From assembly GCF_036373705.1 (NCBI RefSeq), contig NW_027102772.1, positions 1 to 64,000 of the forward strand: a stretch of DNA of 64,000 nt, written 5' to 3'. Source of the DNA: Amia ocellicauda. Lineage: Eukaryota; Chordata; Actinopteri; Amiiformes; Amiidae. The position numbers were made by a program, and so were the translations under genes. The notes beneath the pieces were generated by a model. That model saw only the letters and a list, made by a program, of their open reading frames with translations, made no database searches and was not told where the DNA came from. Of this stretch, positions 45,367 through 56,832 are shown one piece after another (within the stretch, counting starts at the first letter, position 1; each line of letters begins with the position of its first letter).

Positions 45367-45480
45367 GGCTGGCTGGCTGGATGGGGGGGCTGCTTGCTGC
45401 TGCTGCGTACCTTAGCAAGCTTATTTGCTTGACCGGCCTTCCTACTCCTCTGCCCACATGCCCACCTATGCCCGATCTGC
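45367..45480 (-). repeat. Segment S, inverted copy
   Basis: Counterpart of 776-888. It shows that the composite tandem continues, inverted, beyond the LTR arm. Confidence 0.7.
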
Positions 45481-45654
45481 TGTTCACCTGGATCACAGCT
45501 CCGCCCCAACAAGGCAGATCTTCCCAAAAATGGTACAAACTGATCCACGTTCCCCTCCACGGAAAGCTTTAGCCCAAAATAAGGGACACATTCTGTAACA
45601 ACATAATGGATGCCCACCCAACCTGTGACAAAACTTAGAAAAAAGAAAAACGGT

Positions 45655-46133
45655 CAGTCCTCCTGGGGGAGGGACACACAGCCACCCTGGCTGCCCAATA
45701 TGTCAGCGCCTACCACAGCCTGAGGGACACAGTGACACACGAGCACCGGCTGTAAATATAATGTAAATACTCATTTGTAATGCATGTCATTGTATTTCAA
45801 AAAAGGAATCTGGAAATAGTAAACCAATTTTCTTTATTTGTATGTATTTAAGATCACATTTTATTACATTTTCTTTTTCTGTACTTGATAACATCTTATT
45901 GTGATTCAAAATTCTATTATTTATTTTCCGTATGTATGTATGTATGTATGTATGTATGTATGTATGTATGTATGTATGTATGGAAGGAAAGTTAGAAATT
46001 CTTTTCTCACACCTGTTTTTCTCTCTTGTATACTTAAGAAAGATTAGGTCAAGCTAGAAGGTCAGGCCAGAAGGTAGTTTGAATTTTGTTTGTTATTCAC
46101 GATGAGAACCTTGGAGACAATGTCAAACGGTAT
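45655..46133 (+). mobile_element. LINE-B fragment with C-terminal coding end and 3'UTR
   Basis: Plus-strand codons near 45,685-45,755 read AAQYVSAYHSLRDTV, nearly the LINE-A ORF2 terminus (AAQYVSTCHSLRDSV), then a stop and the LINE-B 3'UTR with a long (TATG)n run (about 45,931-45,980). It stops at 46,133 before the 3' tail. This ties the LINE-B 3'UTR to the LINE-A superfamily. Confidence 0.7.
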
Positions 46134-46331
46134 GATGGCAGCATCACTTACAATTTTGACAGCCGGAAGTCCCGCCCTCCCTACGTACCATAGACCGGAA
46201 GGCCCACCTCACCTTCCGGTTACCCCCACCTTTGAACCGGAACTTCTCTCTCCTTCCCATCACCCCCAGGGTTACCCTTTTACCCTCCCTTGTCAGCCAT
46301 CTTGGATGATATCGGCCATATTGGATGTCAG

Positions 46332-46430
46332 CCATTTGTAAGGTCATAGGTCATCTGGTAAGATGGGAGCCATTTTGTTACCATTTGTAAGGTCATAGGT
46401 CATTTGGTAAGATGGTAGCCATTTTGCTAG
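46332..46430 (+). repeat. Two tandem 49-bp repeats
   Basis: CCATTTGTAAGGTCATAGGT repeats at 46,332 and 46,381, differing at a few bases. Non-coding. Confidence 0.85.
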
Positions 46431-46567
46431 GGTGACATCCATCATGGTGAGGGTCCGAGTGTACCTCACCCTGCTTGTGTGGAGGTGTAATGTTTTATAG
46501 CATAAACTGTGTTTTTAAGGTTATATTGTCTTATGATACTGTTTTAGTAAATTAAAAAATACAAGTT

Positions 46568-48045
46568 TTAAATACACACATATATATTGGACTTGGTCAT
46601 GATAGGGATGGTGTTTCCAAAAGAACTCTGGAGAACTTTTTGAACAGCTGTAAAAGCAGGTACACCAGGACGTGGATCTTTATACAGCATTCTCTTGAGC
46701 ATGTTGGGGAGGGCATCCACTGTTTTCACAATATCCTCAACCAGCAATGTCACATTAGGATTACTAGTGTCATACAAATCACCAAACTTGTGAGCTATTA
46801 GAGTGAGGATGGCATCTTCAAGCAGAGATTCCTCAAACATACGTATACATAAACCCACGGCAGCAGGAGTTTTCTTTCTCTGGAAAAAATATATATAATG
46901 TCTTATTGCAAAACAAATTTGTAAAACATCTTATAAGGCTTGTTATTTATAACCTTCTCAATTAATTGTATCACTTACTCATCTACACTTTCCAACAAGT
47001 CACTTAACCATCTCGAAGGTAGAGTGCATGTTTCTAAGCTATGCAAAAGAGATTTCACTTCTTTCTCAGTCTGTCTGGTGATGCATAGCCCACATAGGGC
47101 ACGTGCAACACATAACACAACATTTAGAAAGTGGGTGACACTTATTTTGTTACATATAAGAGCGACACTACTCCAGACACTCCCTTGCTCGTGATCTAAA
47201 GTTAGACAGAGATGCTGTGCTTGGCTGGGGTCACCTATCAGACAGGCCTCACACTTATCAACTAATTCACGGCCAATACAATGTTGTAACACTAGCGCAA
47301 TAATGCCCTTTATGGTGTGTGTCATCACTAGTGTTACATGATCATCATAGTTTTTACAATTATATCTCGGAACTTCCCTGTCTGAATCAAAACTCTTGTG
47401 GGTTCTAGCAAGGCAAGAACAGAAGCATGCAATGTTCAATCTTGTTCGGGGTCTTAAAGAGTTGACAGAGGAATCCATATCACTGGTGTCTGGTACTCCA
47501 CTATTCTAATGAAGAGAAAAGAAAATAACACTTAAAACTGTAATGTGTGTCGGTCAGTAAAGAAGTACACAACTATACACAGTTGTAGGACCTCTATATT
47601 TACCTCTCTTTCCATTGATGGTCCAACTCCATCATCAGTGTCTGAGGTTTTATCCTCCCTGCCATGTTCATGGTCCTTGTCATCATCTTCAGACTCATCA
47701 CCAGTGTTGACACCTTCGTCTTCATCAGACATTGGGAGAGCATCCCTGGGGCTCGGAGGAGGAGCGCTGACACTATTCTTTTGATAAACATACAAAGAAG
47801 AAAACATGCATTTAAATTCACTTTGCATTGAAATTTATATATACACACATACGGCCTAACAGCATGTAAACACCGGCATACGTTTAAAATTAATAATAAT
47901 ATTCTAAACACGTTTTTAAAGTAAAATAAACTGTTACCTCTTTTGGGTCCCTGTCTTCCGACCATCTTAATTTTGTGTTAGGTGCCCCCGCATCTTCATC
48001 AGCAGCGTGGTCGCTAGGGGGTGTCTTCTTAGCTGGTGTAGCCAT
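46568..48045 (-). CDS. Four-exon gene, 372-aa protein of unknown function
   Basis: Exons (minus strand): 47,938-48,045 from an ATG, 47,604-47,777, 46,979-47,505 and 46,568-46,877. All three introns (160, 98 and 101 bp) have GT...AG borders and keep one reading frame of 373 codons including TAA. Exon 1 is Lys/Pro-rich. Exon 2 is very acidic (SDEDEGVNTGDESEDDDKD). Exon 3 is Cys-rich (CFCSCLA; CEAC...HLC, possibly metal-binding). The C-terminal part is helical and hydrophobic. I recognise no family. It is transcribed away from the gene at 48,664 and probably shares its promoter. It may be a gene of the virus-like element that follows, or an unannotated cellular gene. The last exon could extend further if a later splice exists. 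Confidence 0.6.
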
Positions 48046-48663
48046 AGTGCGCTATGGGGGTTTCCACCAGTTACCGCAGACCTGTTCTGTCCCGAACGGG
48101 TGACATGTTTTCTGTGTTTACCAGCATGCTCTTTATACTGTAAATGGTGGCCGGCGGCTCTACAGAGGAGGCGTGGTGTGGGTGGGGTTGGGGGCGTGTG
48201 TGGGGACACGTGGGTAAATGGGGGGCAGTGGCTCTACAGAGGAGGAGGAGTGTGGGCGGAGTTGGGTGCGTGTATGGGTGCCACGTGGGTACAGTCATTT
48301 GTACCCATTAGGCTCGTGTCCATAACAAATATGTGATAACAATTTATCTCTCCAAATGGTCACCTCACCCAGTGTGTACACGTTGTTTTGAACGTGAGAC
48401 CATGACCATAGCACGCATAGATACAGATGTCTGTTGGAGATCAACTTTATCGGAGTGAAATAGACACCCCAACATACCGCCCCAACTGAATTCTGTAATA
48501 AGAACAACATTTTTGGCGGTTTCCTGGTATGTTATGTGGAATACAATTTTGTGTGATTCTTAGAAAAATTATGAAATACCATTTTGCCCCCCCATAAATA
48601 AGCCGCTCCAAGCAGTTAATTTTACACATCCAATATAATATATGAAGGGACACACTCTTCATA
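48046..48663. promoter_or_regulatory. Bidirectional intergenic region with two 60-bp direct repeats
   Basis: Divergent ATGs lie at 48,045 (minus) and 48,664 (plus). Two GT-rich direct repeats, 48,156-48,215 and 48,230-48,291 (74 bp apart), each start GGCTCTACAGAGGAG and end in an E-box-like CACGTGGGTA. They look like paired regulatory elements; function is inferred from position only. Confidence 0.5.
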
Positions 48664-49214
48664 ATGGCATCTGACTGGGGTCCATTTGATGAGGAAGAGC
48701 TAGTAAATGCGTTATCATGTATTGATGGTAAGAATGTTTTTTATAGTAATAGAGTTGGGTTTAAAAGTGTTAGTATATCATGCATAGTTCATGGTTTGTA
48801 TAATTTAAGGTGAGAGAGAACCGAGATATTACAGCACAGAATAACAGAGCCGAGACTGTCGGGCCGAGCACCCCGCAGGGGACCACGGAGAGTGGAACTC
48901 GCAACCCCCAATGCCTACGTCCCGAACAGCGCCTTCCAAACCGCAGGAGACACGTGTTCTGAAGGTGGGCCAAAGCAATGTGTTTAATGGCCAGTTTTAT
49001 TCAGATTTCATGGTATGCCATAGAACAAGTTGTTACATATTATAAATTAATTACATCTTCTAAAACATTATATTGTGTACATTTATGGGACCAATGTTTG
49101 TTTTTTGATTTGACAGTTGTTTAACCCACATAACTAAGCACTCCCCCACCCACCCCAAGTCACAGAGCAAACTTTGAATGGAGGTGTGTAACATTCACCG
49201 TTTTTACCAATGTT

Positions 49215-49248
<34 letters not shown>

Positions 49249-49818
49249 TTATATTTTGTATTTGTTCGAAATGTAGTGAAAAGTCACTGTATAAAGTGTA
49301 ATTGACATGTTTGTTTTATTATAGCTAAAAATGCGGCACAGCCTGCATTGCCCTGCTTGAGAGGCTTGTCAAGTGGAAAACAGGTGAAGAGATCCGATCG
49401 TGCTGATAAAGGGAGGTCCGTTCTACAGCGGGGGAGACAGCCACCAGTCACACAAAGGGGAAACACAGCGCCCAGAAAAGCCCTGAGTAAGACAAACCGG
49501 GTGGCACACGACACCACCGATGTGGGGGTGCAATGTGTGAAAGTGAACCGACCGAGCTCCGCTACTGTAAAAAGAGGTAAACGGGGTAAAAGCACGGTTA
49601 AAGCCACCACTAGTGGGGATACTGAGATGAAATGTGATCAATCACCCTGTGTTGACATACAGACCCCTGGTGATTGTAGGGCCCTGGTGTTTAGCAAGAT
49701 ATGCAGTCAGCTTGTGGAGGCGTTAAACACCGCTCAGTGCATAATACATGTTTTGACAAATTTGTTAAAACAAATAGGGAATTGCCCCGTTTCTGATGAG
49801 AGTTTGATGAATCTGTAA
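48664..49818 (+). CDS. Two-exon gene, 185-aa basic protein of unknown function
   Basis: Exon 1 is 48,664-48,727 (acidic start, FDEEELVNALSCID), followed by GTAAGA. Exon 2 is 49,325-49,818 after TTTTATTATAG. The split codon keeps the frame open to a TAA. The middle is rich in Lys, Arg and Ser/Thr (VKRGKRGKSTVK) as in DNA- or RNA-binding proteins; the C-terminal 60 residues look helical (SQLVEALNTAQCIIHVLTNL). If unspliced, exon 1 would end after about 49 codons. Family not recognised. The 597-bp intron holds another short open stretch (48,810-48,960) and an (AAT)n run. Likely part of the same element as its neighbours. Confidence 0.5.
49212..49250. repeat. (AAT)n microsatellite
   Basis: About twelve AAT/ATT units inside the intron of the 48,664 gene. 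Confidence 0.95.
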
Positions 49819-49905
49819 TTCACACTGTGAATCAATCAGTCTCTGCAAGATCGAGAAGGGTTGTTACAAAAAACAACCAATTCTGAAAACAACAATTGAC
49901 AAACA

Positions 49906-51121
49906 ATGAAAAAGGAGAAGCACAAAATCTGTCAGTCTGCTTGTGTAATTAGGGGGGTAATGCGAAATAAAATTAATGCTGCGAAAAGAATGCTGCGTAG
50001 GCTTAAATTTAGAACAAATGTGTCACAATTAGCACGGTCACAGACACTGTTGCACACTCTCCAGACGGGAGGCCATCCGGTAAACTTGGAAATTCAGGAA
50101 TATATAGATCAGGATGTATCTAAGGAACTAGCATCGGTAGCTAATAACAATGATAATCAGATCGGGGGTGGTGATGCTGCAATGTTAGAGATGAATAATG
50201 AAAATGATGAACAAATGGCTGAGGGTGGCGTTGGCGGGGACCCTCCTCGGGGGTTTTTGGAGATTATTCGTCGCTATGACCGAGAAATTAATAGGTTTCG
50301 GGGTATGGAGTTTTATGAAGAATTCAGGTTTGTGAACCTGGATCTGGTACAATCTTATATGAATGCTGTCCGTATTGTGCATGGAGCTGTGCAAGGATTG
50401 CTAAATGAAATATCACACAATGTGGGTCCTAATGATTTTGTACAGCTGAGACCGAGCTCGGGGTCATTACATAATCCTTTCTAATCGAGGAGTCGAAATG
50501 TGGGGGAGCTGGACGCTGCGGATTTCTTAGAGAGCATAGCTAATTTACTACAAAGTCACAACAAAATTCTATCACATTTGAGTTTGCGAATAACGGTCAC
50601 TGTGATTAGAAATATGCAAGGTGGTGGTGGTGCGCGGAGGCGCTTAAAAGGTATTTTATTTTGTAAAATAATAGACATAAACCAAGGTAACAATTTATGT
50701 TTTGCTGCCAGTGTGTACCGCCTGTGGAAGGGTAAAGAATGCACAGATTCCGAAATGTTAGATGGTGCCAAACGAATGCATAGCCAGCTAGGGTTTTCAA
50801 TTCAGAAAAAAAAAATGTTTTTCAGATATTCAGGCATTTGAAAGACTATTGGGGGTCATTATCAAAGTATTGTACCATGAAAACGGATGGGAATATTTTA
50901 CTACGGGGCCTACACCTATAAATTCTAAGTATCCGTTGCTCTTATCCTGTATCAAGTGTTGCTCATTGCTTCGCTGTCCTCGTCCTGTACCCTCAGTGTT
51001 TTCAGAGCCCGTTCTTGATCTTGTAGAAATATATTGCAGAAGAGCAGAACTACAATCACACTTTTTCAATGCTATTGCTTTTTTCTACCTCCCTGGTGAG
51101 GTACCAATGCGGGAAGTTTGA
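49906..51121 (+). mobile_element. Virus-like DNA element fossil: Polinton/adintovirus-type polymerase N-terminal module
   Basis: The first part (from 49,906) is basic, then acidic, then helical (GFLEIIRRYDREINRFRGM). The second part, from about 50,500, has a glycine/arginine-rich turn, then NNLCFAASVYRL and a segment with VLYHENGWEYF. These resemble the N-terminal region of protein-primed family B DNA polymerases of Polinton/adintovirus-like elements, from memory of such proteins. The polymerase catalytic domains are absent, so the element is broken and incomplete, with a few breaks. Its end is also copied at 62,879. Confidence 0.45.
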
Positions 51122-51456
51122 GAGAGTATTTCTAAAATGTGTATGATCCAATACACACAGTTATTTAAAAAGCTGACGTCTTGTACATGCTCACCAGAAC
51201 CAAGCCTAATTAAATAACACATTTAATATTAAATAAGTACATGTGCAGTAGCCACTTGGACAATTACAGATCCCCAGGTCAAAACACAACAGAAAGACAT
51301 GGAAGATCGTATTTTCAAATCACACCTGTGGCCCCCCTAACTGTAATTTGGTATTAGTGGGTCAAAGGATTTATTTAGTTCAAGTCATAATAAGATTATA
51401 TTTTGAAAGGAAACACTACAGGATGTAATATTTAAAATGACTGTGAGTACCTTTCA
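51019..51456 (+). repeat. 0.44-kb direct repeat, left copy
   Basis: Matches 62,879-63,292 in the same orientation, apart from a short region near 51,090-51,125. It overlaps the end of the polymerase-like module. Together the two copies bracket the inverted arms. Confidence 0.8.
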
Positions 51457-53795
51457 TTAACATTGTTTTAAAGGCTGGGACCAATATGGTGGAATATCTC
51501 CAACACACGGACATTGAGAGACTCGACCCCTTTGTGCTGCTGCTCAGAGACCAACTCTCAGTTGTCTCTGAGTAGGCTATGGATCAACTTCCTTTCCTAA
51601 TATGAAGGAGACAATGGATACAAAACCTATAGGCAACTATGAAAAACAGGTGATTATTGTTATTCTTCTCATTATAAACTACTTAATACATCTCTCGCAT
51701 AAAGTACAACAGGATAGTGGTGATGTCATTCAGGATTGGATTGCCATTGGTCAAAAGCCCTCTGAGAGAAATTGTGTGGCGACACTCCACACTCTTAGAA
51801 GATATTGTTCTGCACAGAACCATAAAGGGTTCCTCGAGTAATCGCTCTGGTGGATCCCTTTATGGTTCTATGTAGAACCCCTTCAAAGGGGTTACATGAA
51901 GAACCCCCAAACATAGCGTTCTATACAGAACCATTCGTTTTAAAATGTTATATATAGAACCCATTCAAAAGGGGGACACGTGCTATACCTGAATTTGTTT
52001 TCCAAATACAATCTTTAAAAAATGTATGAGTTCATATATACAAACACACATACACAACGTAGAAATCGCACTACTAGTGAAGTAACTTCATTTACATTAT
52101 ATGCCACAACTCCTCAATTTGGAACGCAAAAACAAGACATCTGATGTAAAAGTGTAAACTAATTACGAACAGCACTTTTGATTTTTATCTTCAATTCAGG
52201 GGCTACTTATTCGAACAGTAAACTGTATTCTCTCTTCAGAGTGACTGGAATGTTTTTGCCTACATTCAACTTAAATATGAAAGTTTCCAAAAACGGCATA
52301 GTTTTCTTTAAGGCTATTCAATGCCAAACACAAAATTCTCTCTGCTTTCAGTGCTTGTCCTTCAGCACAATTACACAGGTTCATGATGTTCTCATTTCAA
52401 TACATTGTTTTCTTATTTAAACTATTTGACTTTGAGCTTACATTGAGAATAAAATCACGTTTGCAAGTAAAACCTGGCCAAGAAAGGAAGCAGCACTACA
52501 ATAAAACAATACACAGAATACAAAGCAGTTCCTTCAAAAGTGAAAGTGATAAAGAGTGATGTCTGTCAGTAAATTACGTTGAGATCTATTGCATAATCTA
52601 CAACACCTTATACATCAAACCCAATTTACTAATATTATTGTTATGCATTAATTTGTCACATCTGCCTTTGTTGGTTAGGATAACAGTACAGGATCATCAA
52701 TATGTACTGAAACGAAACCTGTCCTAGTAAGGTCGTGTCCTAACTGGATTTGACAGAGGAGCGTGTAGCTGCCACCACCTTTGGTTTACCGGACGGTCCG
52801 GTCGAATAACCCTGGAAGCTAAAATTAGTGATGTAAAGGGAGAGTGAAAAGCCAAGAGGAAGTATATAACCAAGTCTTTTTAATAACCAATTTAATACGC
52901 TGGGTACACAATGTGCAATTTAGGCAAATAGAATAACAATCACAGTATCACTAAACAATCCATAAAAAGTCAATATCCATTAAACAGTTAAGTTAATTTC
53001 TCCCTCAAATACATACGACCAATTATTATAATAAAACCGCAATTGACCTTCATTAAAGAAATACTAAAATAAACCATACAATAAACACCAATGTAAGTGA
53101 AAAGAAACCACAATATAAACATCAGATAAACCATACAATAAACACACCAATATAAGTTACCACAATTACAACAGCAATTTCAACTAAAAAAGGACACAAT
53201 ACAAACTCTTCAATGTAAAGCCAAAATTCACAACAAGCCAAAAAAAAAAAAAAGACAGAATAAAAGTATGAATGTTGTGTTGATGTGCTGCGTATGATGA
53301 CATTGTCCCGGTGCTCCCGTTTGGTGCAGCACACACACCTCAACACAACATTCAGTCAGTGTGAGTGGTGCGGCCGAGCAGTGTGGCGAAAAAAAAATAC
53401 GATCTTCCAACAGCAATTTCAACTAAAAAAAGAACACAATACAAACTCTTCAATGTAAAGCCAAAATTCACAACAAGCCAAAAAAAAAAAAAAAAAAACG
53501 GGTTAATTGCTGTTTTAGATCAATTGATTGGAATATAGCTAATAGGATCAGCAAAATCCAATCAATCAATCACTCACTTGGCCCTGTTACACAGACTGAT
53601 TAATAGCAGTATGTTTAAGTCTAACCATAAATTCATAAATTAAAGCAAAGACATTGTTACTATTGGCAAGGACTTGTATAAAACCAAGTTTAAACAATGA
53701 AAACATGTAATCAAATACACATAATCCCACAAACAAACACATATAGATTTAAAATAGAGTCAGAGAGCTCCCGTCAACTGAACAGCTCCCCAGTG
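51457..53795 (+). repeat. Left arm of a 2.3-kb inverted repeat
   Basis: Reverse complement of 60,540-62,866 at high identity. It holds a GGTTCT-rich palindromic repeat (51,775-51,965), AT-rich sequence, a block with GGACGGTCCGGTCG near 52,790, and runs of A (53,240 and 53,480). It also has a local direct repeat of about 75 bp (53,178-53,252 and 53,411-53,480) not seen twice in the other arm. Confidence 0.85.
51775..51965 (+). repeat. GGTTCT/AGAACC palindrome-rich repeat
   Basis: Short inverted motifs (ACCATAAAGGG, GGTTCTATGTAGAACC) of a kind common in dispersed fish repeats. The counterpart in the right arm is about 62,360-62,550. Probably a non-autonomous DNA element; family not fixed. Confidence 0.55.
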
Positions 53796-54470
53796 GCTCC
53801 AGAGGTTCAGCTCCAGGCTGGATCTAAACATTTAACTGTATATAGAGTGCATATAGAGTGCATAAGGCATCACAAATTATAAATAAATTATATATTCTAT
53901 TATGAGAATAATGTTAAAGTAATACACAATATACACTAAATAATAAAAATAAAGTAATAATAAAGTAAATAAATAGTAATGGTGTCGTCTAAGACCCAGA
54001 AGGACAAGGATTTGTTTGTTAAAAATCATATTATGGACAAATTCTATAAAGTCAAATTAAAGGGAAATGAAAGGCTGACATCCACAGGAGCAGCACTCTG
54101 GTGCAGCCCTGACAGCCTGATGTAAAATCCAGGCAGGAGAATGTAAACAGAATAGTGATATATTATAGTCTTATTTTCAGAAAATGTTTGGGGCCAGCAT
54201 AAAATACCTGAAATAAATTAGACCTTGGATTTAAGATGAGTGAAGTAGTCAAAGGGTACGAATTTGAAGGATACTATAGAAATATAAAATGACAAGCATT
54301 GAAGAAGTGAGCTAAATTAACATTGAACCATTTAAAGGAGAAAATAAAAATAAAATACTATTTTACAACCCAGAAATACAAAATAAAATGTTGAAAATTG
54401 AATTTGAGCTAATTTCTGAAATGGGAATCTGAGGAAACAGTAAAATATGGTGAAGATATGAATACATAGA
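53796..54470. other. No gene seen
   Basis: AT-rich sequence with only short chance frames. Confidence 0.5.
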
Positions 54471-54471
54471 T

Positions 54472-54900
54472 GTAGAACCGTCTCGGAAATCAGTGGAGAA
54501 ATCGTGGAGATAAAGCAAATAGAACTTTAATCAAGCCGCTCGGAAGCCCCACGTCAGGAATAATTCCTTCAGTGAGACTTAATGTTTACCAACATGAGTG
54601 CAGCTTTATAGGAAAATGACGTAACATCTTATGGCCGTTCATCCAATCAGAAGATACAGGTCCGGGTCCGTTTTATGATCTGTCCTCCCGTGAAGAGGTG
54701 ATGGATCCAAAGCAGATGTCCGTCTTTGATGTGCACTAGGAAGATGCGATCCCACGGTCGTCATTTACCTAGTGTCAATCGCTCGTTAACAGAAACAATT
54801 CCTGCCTATCTGGAGAAACGATTAAGTCATAAACAAATTCTCAGCAGACATCTGTAGGCTATTTCGGCACTGGGTGATCTTTCATTTCTGACAGGAGTTT
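54472..54900 (-). mobile_element. LTR-like segment (fossil)
   Basis: On the minus strand a CCTATAAAGC box lies about 120 bp before ATTAAAG and a TTCTACA end, the layout of a promoter, R region and LTR end. The other LTR boundary is not seen. Low-confidence call. Confidence 0.3.
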
Positions 54901-55040
54901 CTAACAAATCAACCTTGTTGACCCTTTACTTGTGCTGCTAAATCTAATCTGCTCAGTCTGTATACAAACTACTTCTAATGCTAGTATTAATATAAAACAT
55001 TATATAATTATCACAAAACACTTTCTTCAACTTCCTATAC

Positions 55041-55990
55041 AGAGTCTTCAATAGATAACCAGATACTCCAGGAAATTAAAGGGTCGTTTTGTAGCTGTGA
55101 GTTCCACAATGAAGAGTTTTTGAAATTCCCAGATATAAGATCCCTAAATACAATGTGTAGGTAAGAAATTAACTATTGATCAGTTCAACCTAGTTTCGGG
55201 AACAGTTCTTCTGAACATGTACCGGTGTAGATTGGACTTCAATAGGAGGAAGTTGACACAATAAGGACATATGAGCCGCGCAGGTGGACAGTCTTAGTGC
55301 CCACGCAAACTCTTCATTGGGGAAATCATTGACTGGACACATTTTTTGAAACTTTGTTTTCCTGAGGTACCTGGGAATCATTATTGAAATCAATTAAAAG
55401 GCTTATTTTCTAAAAGATATTTTGTTAAGTAAATATTTTAGTTAAAATAATGGAGTGAAATGTGTGTATAAATAGTAATAATACATGTCAATAAATATAA
55501 CTTGAATTTTCTTGTAAGAAATTAGGAAAAGGAGAAAGAACAGCTTTTAGGATACAGAGCAATTTAGTGGGTCTGAGCGATGTTGAGGAAGGTTTGAGGA
55601 AGTTGACGAGGGGTTTAAGAGTTGATAAGGCTTGGGAAGCTGGAAAAAGGGAGTTTGATATGTGTGAAAGACATGTGCTGCCACTTTCAGCATGAGAGTT
55701 GTGAAGGTGGTTGAATGGAATATGAGGGAAAATAAGGAAGTTACTGAAGGTATAACTTAATGTAAAATAAATAAATCATTGAATGAGATATAGTTTAAAG
55801 TCTAAAGGCATGATATTGTATGGAAATAGTCCTTTCACTAACAGAAATACCCTATCAATTAGGAAGGGATTCACCCCCCAGGAAGGAGGGGGGGTCAGTG
55901 AAAGTGTCTGTGAGCTCAGCTGGGAAATTGAGAATAGTTACATTACTAATGCTAATAATATTGATGTTGATAGTCTTTGGCAAGATGGGC
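55041..55990 (-). repeat. Dispersed repeat R, copy 2
   Basis: Diverged inverted counterpart of 39,571-40,620. Shares the blocks around CAATGTGTAGGTAAGAAATT and CCTATCAATTAGGAAG. Family unknown. Confidence 0.65.
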
Positions 55991-56635
55991 AAGATGGGCA
56001 CTGCCTGTGGTATCTGTTCCAACAGAGCTCTCGATTGCTTAATTGAACCTTAATCAGAGCATTTTCATTATTTTTAACTGTAGAGGGTTTAAGTTAAGCA
56101 TAGAATTGTATGAATAACATATTAAAGAACCAACTATTTTTTACACAATTTGAAAAGTACAATCTAAGCCGGTTGTTCATTCAATGGAGTCATTGAGTGT
56201 CCGGTTGAACAGAAAGCAGCAGGTCGGGGCCTAACCGATGAGCCGCTGCCCTCTGCTCAAACCTGCAGCTCGCCAGGCAGGCGAGCAGATCCAACACGAT
56301 TCATATTAAAGATGCGACTCGGGTCCGAGACCGGCAGCAGCCAATGAGAGTCGAGCACATCCACGAAAACAAGTTACATTATTTTGAGTTTTTGATTTTG
56401 ACTTTCATAAGTATTGATTCAAATACCTCAAATAACAATAGTTGTTTTGGGGCATCATGATGCAAAAGACCTAAATTCCGTGAAATCCTGCCTGTCGTTA
56501 AATGTGAGCAGCCCACCATTTTAAATATCGTCTGGGATTTAAAGAATCGCGTTAGCGTGGGTCTAGCTTTAATTTCAACACTTGTCAAGACACTTTTGGA
56601 CTTTTGCACTTTTTTTACACAACATGAAATGAAAG

Positions 56636-56733
56636 CTTTTACTTTGCAGAACAATCTGAAGCAGAGTGACCATGATTTCACTTTGCTGTAAAATCATGGT
56701 TGCTCTGCGTCAGATTGTTGTGCAGAGTAAAAG
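56636..56733. repeat. Near-perfect hairpin, 43-bp arms, 12-bp loop
   Basis: Arms 56,636-56,678 and 56,691-56,733 pair with few mismatches (CTTTTACTTTGCAGAACAAT against its complement). Lies next to the tRNA-like sequence and is part of the same repeat. Could fold as a stem-loop RNA on either strand, but no expression evidence exists. Confidence 0.8.
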
Positions 56734-56760
56734 TGTGGAAGTGGAAACAGTGTAGCTCAT

Positions 56761-56832
56761 TGCCAGAGCCAAGGATCGGACCTGGGGCTTCATACCTTCA
56801 GTCTGACGCGCTCCCGACTGAGCTACTCGGGC
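56761..56832 (-). tRNA. tRNA-Phe-like (GAA), possibly a SINE head or pseudogene
   Basis: 72 nt on the minus strand: GCCCGAG acceptor pairing with CTCTGGC at 6 of 7 positions, a D-arm TAGCTCAGTCGGGAGCG, an anticodon loop CTGAAGG (anticodon GAA) and a T-arm with TCCGATC. Anticodon and T stems have one mismatch each. The T-loop has C where TTCGA is usual. The 70 bp before its 5' end are shared with 59,486-59,555, so it belongs to a repeat family rather than being an isolated gene. Confidence 0.55.

Larger units (their letters stand above)
43279..45370 (-). repeat. Right arm of the 2.1-kb inverted duplication
   Basis: Reverse complement of 34,783-36,873: truncated LTR, LINE-B 3' end, microsatellite, F. 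Confidence 0.85.

Noticed and set aside
52178-52420. 80-codon frame repeated in both inverted arms (also 61,911-62,153)
   Set aside because: The copies agree because the arms are duplicates. Composition is ordinary for AT-rich DNA and no motif is present.
56160-56345. GC-rich block suspected to be another tRNA-like sequence
   Set aside because: No acceptor pairing or T-arm motif could be found.
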